Assembly (NCBI GenBank): GCA_945877655.1 | Contig: CAMCSH010000004.1 | Coordinates: 1-36,287, forward strand | DNA: 36,287 nucleotides | Origin: Lentisphaera araneosa HTCC2155 | Lineage (GTDB): Bacteria > Verrucomicrobiota > Lentisphaeria > Lentisphaerales > Lentisphaeraceae | Reading direction: 5' to 3' | Part shown: positions 8,967 to 15,355 of the stretch, in pieces | Layout of the letters: each line of letters starts with the position of its first letter | How positions within the stretch are numbered: the first letter of the stretch is position 1 | Notes under the pieces: model-generated | Told to the model about the DNA's origin: nothing | The model's database searches: none | The model's input: only the letters and a program-made list of their open reading frames with translations | Program-made: the position numbers and the translations under genes

Positions 8967-9064
8967 GGGGACTCCTGATGTGGTCTGGCGGTTCAGATCA
9001 ACTTAGACCAAGTCAGCCAGTCCCCAAGGGGCTATGACGATCGCTTAGGCGAATTTCAGCGTCA

Positions 9065-9541
9065 TCATTTGGCGCTGCGGCTCTTTTTCGGCTCCGGCTG
9101 GATCGGCAGCAGCGGTTTTCTGAGTGCCTCGGCATCGATACCTTCCATCGCATCGGCGAGGGTGTAGAGCTCGAGATGCTGGATAAAGGTGCGGAGTGCG
9201 CGGCCGATGATGCGCTGCAGGCCGCAGTTGCCGGAGAGCTTGCAGGTGTTCTCGACGGGGTTCATGCATTCGACCAGGATGAAGGTCGGCTCGAAGTCGC
9301 GCACCACGTCGGAGATGCGGATAAGCTTCGGCTCGCGGGCGAGGGCCAAGCCGCCTCCATAGCGACCTCGCTTCAGTTTCATGTAGCCCATGTGGCCGAG
9401 GCGGTTGACCACCTTGGTGAGGTGGCTGCGCGAGATGCCGAAGCTGTCGCTGATCTCGCTGGTCAGGACCAGGCGCTCCGGATGAGCCGCGACATAGATC
9501 AGGGTCCGCAAGGCGTAATCGGTCATCATCGCGATTTGCAT
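9065..9541 (-). CDS. Rrf2-family regulator, NsrR-like
   Basis: The 158-residue protein starts MQIAMMTDYALRTLIYVA, matching the winged-helix N-terminus of Rrf2 regulators, with the recognition region SFGISRSHLTKVVNRLG and the wing RGRYGGGLALA. Three cysteines at 92, 100 and 106 (EC, then TC, then NC) have the NsrR arrangement that holds an NO-sensitive iron-sulfur cluster; IscR has a different, tighter spacing. NsrR proteins repress nitrosative-stress genes. Here the gene is followed after 98 bp on the same strand by the siroheme reductase and is divergent from a membrane protein gene, so both are likely targets. The AGGAAGA ribosome site supports the start. Confidence 0.88.
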   Translation of the reverse strand: MQIAMMTDYALRTLIYVAAHPERLVLTSEISDSFGISRSHLTKVVNRLGHMGYMKLKRGRYGGGLALAREPKLIRISDVVRDFEPTFILVECMNPVENTCKLSGNCGLQRIIGRALRTFIQHLELYTLADAMEGIDAEALRKPLLPIQPEPKKSRSAK

Positions 9542-9608
9542 GATTCTTCCTGTGCTTGAAGCATTTGATTTGACCGAGAATAAATCCTCCTCTCGGACCG
9601 ATACAAGT

Positions 9609-9627
9609 GCGACATTGCAGTTGTCGC
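9609..9627. promoter_or_regulatory. Candidate operator between the regulator and the divergent gene
   Basis: GCGACA and TGTCGC form a perfect dyad around a 7-nt spacer (TTGCAGT), with weaker symmetry further out (CAAG and CTTG). It lies in the divergent promoter region and directly abuts a TTGACA hexamer at 9629-9634, which is 17 nt from a weak TTATTC -10 match. A repressor bound here would block that promoter. The adjacent Rrf2 protein is the obvious candidate, although the half-sites do not look like the AT-rich NsrR consensus of enterobacteria. Confidence 0.5.
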
Positions 9628-9691
9628 CTTGACATTCCTAGCCATTGGCGCTTATTCCGTGCGTCACAGAAACCCGAAGGAAGCCCCCACC

Positions 9692-10135
9692 ATGATGTCG
9701 CGCTACGCCATTTATTACCCGATGCATTTCCTTGGCATCGCCATGATCGTGCTCGCCCTTGGCGCCTTTGCCGGCCATTATTTCGGCGGCGCCACCGAGC
9801 CCCATCCCCGCAAGAAACTCCTCGCCATCGTCCACGGCATCGGCCTGGTTCTGGCCATCGTCGGCGGCTTCGGGCTGATGAAAGTCTTCGGCATCAAGCA
9901 CAGTTCATACTTGCAGAATCCCTGGCTTTTGGCCAAGACCCTGATCTGGGTCTTCCTCGCCATGGCCCCCTTCCTGATGCGCAAGGCGCCTCGTCAAGCC
10001 CTGCTGATCTTCTTCCTCTGCATCGCCAGCTTCGTCTTCGCCGCTTCCGCCGCCAAGTTCAAGAGCTTCGAAGCCTGGTCAGCCAACTTCAAAACGGCCC
10101 CGGCGGAAGCCAAGCCGGCTGAAAGCAAGCCCTGA
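9692..10135 (+). CDS. Four-helix integral membrane protein (SirB-like in look)
   Basis: The start at 9692 (MMSRYAIYYPMHFLG) follows GAAGGAAG and gives 147 residues; the open frame further upstream overlaps the promoter. Four hydrophobic segments are visible (about 8-27, 42-61, 75-94 and 101-120), followed by an Ala/Lys/Pro-rich tail (APAEAKPAESKP). The helix layout recalls small SirB/DUF420-like membrane proteins, but I cannot assign a family with confidence. It is transcribed away from the Rrf2 gene and is followed within 10 bp by a terminator, so it is probably a single-gene unit under shared control. Confidence 0.7.
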   Translation: MMSRYAIYYPMHFLGIAMIVLALGAFAGHYFGGATEPHPRKKLLAIVHGIGLVLAIVGGFGLMKVFGIKHSSYLQNPWLLAKTLIWVFLAMAPFLMRKAPRQALLIFFLCIASFVFAASAAKFKSFEAWSANFKTAPAEAKPAESKP

Positions 10136-10169
10136 GAAAAAAGCCGCCTCGACCGAGGCGGCTTTTTCG
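10136..10169 (+). terminator. Intrinsic terminator
   Basis: GAAAAAAGCCGCCTCG pairs with CGAGGCGGCTTTTT around a very short loop, right after the stop of the membrane protein gene. The flanking A and T tracts make it functional in both directions. Confidence 0.9.
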
Positions 10170-10192
10170 TAGCTGGGATCGCCCTTTAGACC

Positions 10193-10342
10193 GGAGCGCG
10201 GCAGTCCGCGGAGCGACTGCGGCCGGGATGTCCGGGATTGGGTCGTGGCGACGATAGCTGACTGACGCAATCAGAGGTTTTCCTCCGCTAACACGTGCCG
10301 GACATTGAGGGGCCGCAGTCGCTACGCGGACTGCCGCGCTCC
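10193..10342. repeat. REPIN 2: inverted pair of REP hairpins
   Basis: The arms lie at 10193-10224 and 10311-10342. The left arm has G instead of C at loop position 19 (CCGCGGAGC); the right arm has the standard T. The interior is nearly the same as in the element at 6316-6465 for its first 50 nt and near its right end, so both are recent copies of one ancestor. It sits between the terminator of the membrane protein gene and the 3' end of flgL. Confidence 0.9.
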
Positions 10343-10360
10343 ACCTTGTTGAGCTTACCC

Positions 10361-10405
10361 AGTTGTGTCCCGACTGTGTCCCAACTGTGTCCCAGTCGTA
10401 TCCCT
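10361..10405. repeat. Short tandem repeat (11-nt unit, GTGTCCCAACT type)
   Basis: Four to five copies of an approximately 11-nt unit (AGTTGTGTCCC, GACTGTGTCCC, AACTGTGTCCC and so on) run up to the flgL stop. The reverse-complement unit recurs at 23345-23386 and once or twice at 2836-2858. Confidence 0.8.
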
Positions 10406-10406
10406 G

Positions 10407-11330
10407 TCAAATGTATTTCAGGATCGACATGTCGTTGCTTCTGGAGACCATCTGCATCGAGGCCTGGAAGGAGGTCTGCAGCTGCGACAGCTCCATGATC
10501 GCCTTGCTCATGTCGACATCCTTCAGCAGGCTGATCTGTTGCTGGTTGGTCTCTTGCACCGAAATCAGGGTGTTGTTCTGCTGCTCGAACCACTGCTGAC
10601 GGACGCCGTTGGAGGAGATCCGGTTGATGACGTGGTCGAGGTTGTTCTCGAGCTGTTTCTGGTCGTTGACATCAACTTGGGCACCGGTCTTCAGGACGTC
10701 ACGCAATTTGATCAAGTTGGCAAAGAGATCGACGCCTTTATCGGTGGCGATGAAGGTGCCATTGGTGCCTGCCGCGAGGTCGCCGTAAGGAACGACGGAG
10801 CCGTGGTCGATCTGGGTCTGGCGGCGTTCGGTGGAGGCGTCGGCGTTGCTGGTGACGCCGGTGATCAGGCCGCTGACCGGGTCGCGAGTGGCGGTGAGGG
10901 GCTCCTGGGCGTCGGTGCCGGAGAAGAGGTAGGTGCCGGCGTATTGCGAGTTGCCGGTCTGGTAGAGTTGCTCGATCAAGGCGTCCATCTGTTCGCCGAT
11001 GTCCATGCGGGCGCTGGCGGGGATGGTACCGTTGTTCGACTGGGTGATCAGTTCGAGGGCTTTCTGCACCGTGTCGACGCTGTCTTGCGTGCGTGCCTGG
11101 GTGGCGGCGAGCCAGGAGCCGGCTTCGGTGACGTTGCCGCCGAACTGCTTGGTCTCTTCGTTGCTGCGCTCGATCAAGGCGGATTCCGAGGCGTCGGCGG
11201 GGGCTTCGGAGCGGTTGATCCAGCTTCTGCCGGAGGAGATCTGGGCCTGTTTCTGGCCGTAACGCGCCTGGGTGTCGAGGACTCGGGAGGCCAAGTCGTC
11301 GTACTGGGCGCCGGTGCTGATGCGGTTCAT
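10407..11330 (-). CDS. flgL: Flagellar hook-filament junction protein FlgL
   Basis: The product of 307 residues begins MNRISTGAQYDDLASRVLDT and ends in ISLLKDVDMSKAIMELSQLQ and a coiled C-terminus (MQMVSRSNDMSILKYI), the paired D0/D1 helices of the flagellin/FlgL family. FlgL (HAP3) joins the hook-associated region to the filament outside the cell. The ATG at 11328-11330 overlaps the stop of the upstream nucleotidyltransferase gene by 4 bases and has a CGGAGG site. The open frame extending to 11693 antisense to that gene is not used. It is the last gene of the flagellar cluster. Confidence 0.93.
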   Translation of the reverse strand: MNRISTGAQYDDLASRVLDTQARYGQKQAQISSGRSWINRSEAPADASESALIERSNEETKQFGGNVTEAGSWLAATQARTQDSVDTVQKALELITQSNNGTIPASARMDIGEQMDALIEQLYQTGNSQYAGTYLFSGTDAQEPLTATRDPVSGLITGVTSNADASTERRQTQIDHGSVVPYGDLAAGTNGTFIATDKGVDLFANLIKLRDVLKTGAQVDVNDQKQLENNLDHVINRISSNGVRQQWFEQQNNTLISVQETNQQQISLLKDVDMSKAIMELSQLQTSFQASMQMVSRSNDMSILKYI

Positions 11331-12442
11331 GGCTGACCTCCGGGGGGAATGGGGAAGGGATAGACGGCGGCACTCATTGCGGCGGCCGCAAGTTTGGCGC
11401 GGCAGTAGCGATCGGCTTCGGCGATTTCGGTGTGCTGGCCGATGTCTTTCCAGTACTCGAGAATGGGGAAGGCGCCGACTTTCTGACTGAGGCTGCGCGC
11501 CTTGTTCATCAAAGACACCATGTCGTAGAAACGGCCCTTGGGAATGAGGTCGATGACCTCGGGATTGATCATGTAAATGCCGGCGTTGACGAGGAAGGGG
11601 ATTTCCGGCTTTTCGTCGATGCCGGCGACGCTGCGGTCGTCTTCGAGGCGGACGACGCCGTAGGGGATGCGGTAAGAGAAGCGGCGGACGCACATGGTGA
11701 TGGCGTTGCCGGACTCCTGGTGGAAGGTCGAAAGGGCTCGGAAATCGAGCTCGGTGAGGAGGTCGCCATTCATCACCAGGAAGGCGTGTTGCGGCCGGGG
11801 ATTGAGCAGGGCTAGGGCACCGGCGGTGCCGAGTGCGGTCTCCTCGTGGACGTAGTTGACATGGAGGTCGTGGGAATCGCCGGCGCCGACGTGGTCGCGG
11901 ATCTTGTCGGCGAGGTAGCCGACGGTGAGGACGACGTCTTTGACGCCGTTGCGGCGGAGCTTGCCGAGGATGTCATCGAGGATGGTCTGATCGCCGACCA
12001 TCAGCAAGGGCTTGGGGGTGTCCTGAGTCAAAGGCATGAGACGCTGGCCGCGGCCGCCGGCCATGACCACGGCTTCGGCAACACCATCTTCATCAAGGCG
12101 GTCCTTGAAGAGTTCGAGAGCGACCGGGCGGCCTTGCTCATCGACCACGGGAACCTGGCGGATCTTGCGGGCGACCATCAGGCGCAGGACGTCTTCGCTG
12201 GTGGCCTCGGTGCCGACGCGGATCGGATCGCGGGTCATCACCTGATCGATCGGGGTGTCGAGCGAGGCGCCGCCGAGGAAGGCGCGGCGGATGTCGCCAT
12301 CGGTGACCATGCCGATGAGGACGCCGGATTCATTGATGACGAGGGCGCATTCGGCCTTCATGGCGCGCAGGGTGGCGGCGAGACTGGTGCTGGGTCGCAC
12401 CAGAGACGAAAGTAGAAGATCGCCCTGTACCTGCGCGGTCAT
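11327..12442 (-). CDS. CBS-domain sugar-1-phosphate nucleotidyltransferase
   Basis: The 371 residues hold two CBS motifs (about 10-115, with MVTDGDIRRA and IRQVPVVDEQGRP) and then a nucleotidyltransferase domain from residue 124 (VVMAGGRGQRLMPLTQDTPKPLL, containing the GG-x-G-x-RL nucleotide loop; NGDLL later). This architecture matches PtmE-type enzymes, which activate glucosamine-1-phosphate with GTP in the legionaminic acid route used for flagellin glycosylation in Campylobacter. The gene is embedded between flgK and flgL and is translationally coupled to flgL, so a role in decorating flagellin is a reasonable inference. The exact sugar and nucleotide are not readable from sequence. Confidence 0.85.
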   Translation of the reverse strand: MTAQVQGDLLLSSLVRPSTSLAATLRAMKAECALVINESGVLIGMVTDGDIRRAFLGGASLDTPIDQVMTRDPIRVGTEATSEDVLRLMVARKIRQVPVVDEQGRPVALELFKDRLDEDGVAEAVVMAGGRGQRLMPLTQDTPKPLLMVGDQTILDDILGKLRRNGVKDVVLTVGYLADKIRDHVGAGDSHDLHVNYVHEETALGTAGALALLNPRPQHAFLVMNGDLLTELDFRALSTFHQESGNAITMCVRRFSYRIPYGVVRLEDDRSVAGIDEKPEIPFLVNAGIYMINPEVIDLIPKGRFYDMVSLMNKARSLSQKVGAFPILEYWKDIGQHTEIAEADRYCRAKLAAAAMSAAVYPFPIPPGGQP

Positions 12443-12445
12443 GGG

Positions 12446-12610
12446 TCAGCGTCCGGGGCGGCCGCCGACGGGCTTGCCGGGGCGGGTGCTGAGATTTTGC
12501 AGAGCCTTGAGGTAGTTCTGCAGGCTGCCGCCGAGATTGCCTAAGCTGCCGCCGAGACCGCCGGGGTTCTGAGAGCGGCTGCCGTTGTCCTGAGTCTTCT
12601 GGGTGTTCAT
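12446..12610 (-). CDS. 54-aa Gly/Asn/Ser-rich small protein
   Basis: The ATG at 12608-12610 is preceded by AGGAGA at good spacing, and the frame ends 3 bp before the nucleotidyltransferase start, so tight coupling supports a real gene. The product reads MNTQKTQDNGSRSQNPGG, then a repeated GGLGGSL/GGSLQNYLKALQNL stretch and a basic PGKPVGGRPGR tail. It has no signal or membrane segment. I know no family. A small cytoplasmic role linked to flagellar assembly is possible from its location only. Confidence 0.6.
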   Translation of the reverse strand: MNTQKTQDNGSRSQNPGGLGGSLGNLGGSLQNYLKALQNLSTRPGKPVGGRPGR

Positions 12611-12660
12611 GATCAGATCTCCTGTCGGTATGGTGTTTTGCAAGAAGCGGGCCATTTCAG

Positions 12661-12770
12661 TTAAGAATTAAGAATTAAGAATTAAGAATTAAGAATTAAG
12701 AGCGATGCATCTGATTCAGGCGGCCGTTGTTCGTCGTTCATTTTTAATTCTTAATTCTTAATTCTTAATT
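12661..12770. repeat. Facing arrays of 7-nt TTAAGAA units
   Basis: A 40-nt run of TTAAGAA heptamers (12661-12700) faces its reverse complement (TTAATTC units, 12744-12770) across 43 nt of ordinary sequence. The arms can pair over 27 bp. A shorter related run lies at 1380-1404. It fills the gap between flgK and the 54-aa gene, where it may act as an mRNA hairpin. Confidence 0.9.
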
Positions 12771-12774
12771 GAGC

Positions 12775-14157
12775 TCAGACCATGCCGATGACGGTCTGCA
12801 TCATCTGGTCGACGATGGAGACGAATTTGGCGGAGGACTGGAAGGCGCGTTGGTACTCGAGCATGTTGGTCATTTCCTGTTCGACGTTGACGCCGGAGCG
12901 TTCGTCGATGATGGCCTTGAACATCTTTTGGGTGCTGGTCGCGGTTTCGAGATTGGCCTGGGCGCGGGAGCGCTCGACTGCGACGGCGTCGACGATGCGG
13001 TCGGCGCGGTCGACTGCGGCGTCGTTGCCGAGGGCGGCGGAGGGAGTTTTCAAGGTGTTCCACATCGCCAAGGCGTTGCCGCCGTCGCCGGAGTTGGTGG
13101 CGTTGTCGGCGGCGGCGACGAGTTTGCTGTCGGAGATCAGGGCCTTCATCTGGCCCGGCACGGTGACGTCAAAAAGGGCGGTGCCGGCGGCGCCGTTTTT
13201 GTCGAAGCCGGCGGCGTGCTGGGTGTTGAGCATCGTGGCGAATTCAGTCGCGAAGTTGTCGGTGTCGGTGATCTTGCCCTGGATGTAGTTGTAGGAGTCG
13301 ACCAGGCCGGACATCTCGCCCAGATCCTGGCCTACATCCGAGCTGTCGCTAGCCCATTTGAGCGAGGCGACATTGCCGGTGACATCGGCTTGCAAAGTGT
13401 CGGCGACGGCGGCGCCTGCGACGAAGTCCTTGCCGTTGATCTGGACGGTGTAGCTGCGGTCTTGCTGTTCGGCGACGGTGATGTTGACCAGTTTGGCGAG
13501 GTCGCTGACGGCGCGGTCGCGCTCGTCGCGGAGCTCGATGGCGAGCTGATTATTGTTCTGCCAGAAGCCGAGTTCCACCTTGGTGATGCGGTCGTTGAGG
13601 TCGGCGATGCGGGTGGCGAGAGTGTTGGCTTCGACCACTTTGTCGGGCAGGGCGCCGACGGTGGCGGAAGTGGCGATGCCGTCGCGGACGTCAGTGAGGA
13701 GGCTGTGTTGCAGATTGAAGGCCGAGGCGACCCGTTCGGCGCTGGCGAGGAAGGTGGAGCGGTGGACCTCGCTCTCGGGGTTATTGGAGAGAGACTGAAG
13801 ACTGGCGGCCAATTCGCCGATGGCGCCTGTCAAGGGCGAAGTGCCGTCGTTGGAAACTGCGGCTTCGGTCATGCCGAGATAGCGCTCGAATTGATCCTGA
13901 TAGCCGCCTTCCATGATTGAGTTGCGCAGATTGCCTTCGAGGGCGACATCGAAACTGCGGACGACGTTCTGGACATGGACGCCCGAGCCGAGCTGCAGGT
14001 TGCCTTTGTCGAGGGGGATGTTTGCATCGACGGTGGCGGTCTGGCGGTGGTAGCCGGCGCGGTCAGAGTTGGCGACGTTGTTGCCGACGGTGCGGAGCTG
14101 CACCTGACGGGTGAGGAGAGAGCTTTCGCCGATCCAGAGGCTGTTGGAAAGTGACAT
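12775..14157 (-). CDS. flgK: Flagellar hook-associated protein FlgK
   Basis: The 460-residue product has the FlgK N-terminal signature (SLLTRQVQLRTVGNNVANSD, then RAGYHRQTATVD) and the C-terminal helix (MTNMLEYQRAFQSSAKFVS, then QMMQTVIGMV). FlgK (HAP1) caps the hook and carries FlgL in the export-dependent extracellular axial structure. The length is within the family range (about 450-650). An AAAGGA ribosome site precedes the ATG. It is separated from flgN by a repeat-filled 183 bp gap but lies on the same strand. Confidence 0.95.
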   Translation of the reverse strand: MSLSNSLWIGESSLLTRQVQLRTVGNNVANSDRAGYHRQTATVDANIPLDKGNLQLGSGVHVQNVVRSFDVALEGNLRNSIMEGGYQDQFERYLGMTEAAVSNDGTSPLTGAIGELAASLQSLSNNPESEVHRSTFLASAERVASAFNLQHSLLTDVRDGIATSATVGALPDKVVEANTLATRIADLNDRITKVELGFWQNNNQLAIELRDERDRAVSDLAKLVNITVAEQQDRSYTVQINGKDFVAGAAVADTLQADVTGNVASLKWASDSSDVGQDLGEMSGLVDSYNYIQGKITDTDNFATEFATMLNTQHAAGFDKNGAAGTALFDVTVPGQMKALISDSKLVAAADNATNSGDGGNALAMWNTLKTPSAALGNDAAVDRADRIVDAVAVERSRAQANLETATSTQKMFKAIIDERSGVNVEQEMTNMLEYQRAFQSSAKFVSIVDQMMQTVIGMV

Positions 14158-14183
14158 GGCGGCGTTCCTTTATCCTAAACTCA

Positions 14184-14333
14184 GTTGAAAGGTTGAAAGG
14201 TTGAAAGGTTGAAAGGTTGAGCTGCAGCGGCACTTAACCAAGCGGCAGGAGACACTGCCAAAGATCCGAACTATCGTTTGCTTATTGTTGTCGTTCACGT
14301 GTTTGCCTTTCAACCTTTCAACCTTTCAACCTT
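14184..14333. repeat. Facing arrays of 8-nt GGTTGAAA units
   Basis: GGTTGAAA units fill 14184-14220 and their reverse complement (CCTTTCAA) fills 14306-14333; 85 nt of non-repeat DNA lie between. The arms could form a 28-bp stem in the flgN-flgK intergenic mRNA. The layout is the same as at 12661-12770 but the unit is unrelated. Confidence 0.9.
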
Positions 14334-14340
14334 GTTTCCT

Positions 14341-14790
14341 TTATCCGGCGCAATCGAGCAGGCGTGAACCGCCGCGGGCGCCGAGGCGTCCCGCCTTGTC
14401 GTAGACCCGGCGTCCGGGGCTGGAGGCGGCGCTGTTGGCGAGGGCGCGTTCGACGGCGCCGAGATAGCTGCGGGCGAGGCCGTAGTTGACTTGTTCGCGG
14501 ATGCTGACGCGGCCGATCAGGGCGCGCAATTCAGCGCGGGCGGCGGGCAGCTCGGGTGAGACGATGGCACCGCCATCGATCACCCGTTTCCACACTCCGG
14601 CAAGTTGCTCGAGCGCGGCGGCGCGTTCCTGCTGCTGCGCCAGCAATTCCCAGATCTCCTGGGTGCGGCGGTGGATGAGGGCGTTCTGCAGATTGTCGGC
14701 CGATTCGAGAAGCAGGGCCGCGGCGTTCCACAGGCGCTCGGCGAGGCCGCCGACGCGCTGCACCGATTCGGGCATTTCGGGCGTGCTCAT
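14341..14790 (-). CDS. flgN: FlgN-like flagellar export chaperone
   Basis: The 149-residue protein is mostly helical with heptad character (LLESADNLQNALIHRRTQE, then IWELLAQQQERAAALEQL) and a late SYLGAVERAL segment followed by a Gly/Arg-rich tail (YDKAGRLGARGG), the plan of FlgN. FlgN chaperones FlgK and FlgL for export, and both genes lie just downstream. Its start overlaps the stop of the FlgJ-like gene by 4 bases. Sequence similarity in this family is weak, so the call rests on helical pattern plus neighbours. Confidence 0.75.
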   Translation of the reverse strand: MSTPEMPESVQRVGGLAERLWNAAALLLESADNLQNALIHRRTQEIWELLAQQQERAAALEQLAGVWKRVIDGGAIVSPELPAARAELRALIGRVSIREQVNYGLARSYLGAVERALANSAASSPGRRVYDKAGRLGARGGSRLLDCAG

Positions 14791-15089
14791 GATTGGGCTC
14801 CCTGCTGCTGCATTTTCAGGCTTTGGTAGATGGCGTCGGCGAGGCCGCCGTCCATGTTGCTGGCGACATGCTTGGACAGCTGTTCCCAGGCCATGTCCTT
14901 CCAGGCACCACTGCTGGCTTCGCCGTCTTCATTGTCGGCCAGCGCCTTGGCGCTCTCCATGCCCTGTTTCAGCAGGGTGCCGGTGAGGACTTCCTCGAAA
15001 TTCTTCGCCACCTGGCGGAGCTGTGCATCCTCCTTGTCGGCACCGCGGAGAATGGCGCCGGAAGAGGGGCTGGTTGAGGTGATGATCAT
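14787..15089 (-). CDS. flgJ: FlgJ-like rod-binding protein
   Basis: With the ATG at 15087-15089 (AGGAG site upstream) the product is 100 residues. It carries the rod-binding signature LRQVAKNFEEVLTGTLLKQGMES and later WKDMAWEQLSKHVASN and GLADAIYQSL. This is the N-terminal half of classical FlgJ; the C-terminal muramidase half is missing, as in many non-enteric bacteria where the rod-binding domain stands alone. It is the first gene of the cluster and lies 31 bp after a sigma-54 promoter match. Confidence 0.88.
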   Translation of the reverse strand: MIITSTSPSSGAILRGADKEDAQLRQVAKNFEEVLTGTLLKQGMESAKALADNEDGEASSGAWKDMAWEQLSKHVASNMDGGLADAIYQSLKMQQQGAQS

Positions 15090-15120
15090 GGTCGGACTCC
15101 TGATTTGTGATTTCTTACAA

Positions 15121-15136
15121 TGCAGGGTCCGTGCCA
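15121..15136 (-). promoter_or_regulatory. Sigma-54 (RpoN) promoter for the flagellar cluster
   Basis: Read on the minus strand the site is TGGCACGGACCCTGCA. The consensus is TGGCAC, then R-N4, then TTGCA, and the site departs from it in one base of the -12 element. The GG and GC doublets are exactly 10 nt apart. It lies 31 bp before the flgJ-like start codon, leaving room for a short leader with its AGGAG site. Hook-filament genes under RpoN are known in several flagellated phyla. Confidence 0.75.
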
Positions 15137-15291
15137 GCGGGAAAACAGAGAAGCTCCATGAGGGATTAAGGGAAATACTTTCCGTGAATGAGCATGGGTG
15201 AGGATTTTCAGGGAAGCCCAAAAAGAACGACAAAGACGCGACACGATGATGTGCCTTGATTTTCTAGGGGATGAAATTTCTCGGAGCTTCG

Positions 15292-15335
15292 TCGATGTCT
15301 ATCGATATCTGTCGATATCATCGATAGCTATCGGA
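15292..15335. promoter_or_regulatory. Cluster of ATCGAT/GATATC dyads, possible activator site
   Basis: CTATCGAT (15299-15306) and ATCGATAG (15320-15327) face each other across 13 nt that contain further TCGATATC repeats. The cluster lies in the 266-bp gap between the mqnD stop and the flgJ-like gene, about 160 bp upstream of the sigma-54 promoter. That distance suits binding of an NtrC-type enhancer protein. It might instead be part of the mqnD transcript end. The rest of the gap shows nothing else I can name. Confidence 0.35.
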
Positions 15336-15355
15336 ACTCGGCAAAAAAAGGTTTC

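Noticed and set aside
6678-8978. 766-codon open frame on the plus strand across the reductase gene
   Set aside because: It is antisense to a gene with clear siroheme ligands, and its translation is a monotonous Gly/Ala/Val/Asp/Glu mix typical of the complement of GC-rich coding DNA.
9022-9031. CCCCAAGGGG palindrome upstream of the reductase as an operator
   Set aside because: It is a short perfect palindrome with no second copy near the divergent promoter, so there is too little support to list it.
11327-11693. Longer flgL frame starting at 11693
   Set aside because: The extension is out of frame with and overlaps the nucleotidyltransferase gene; the FlgL N-terminal helix begins at the ATG at 11328-11330 with its own ribosome site.
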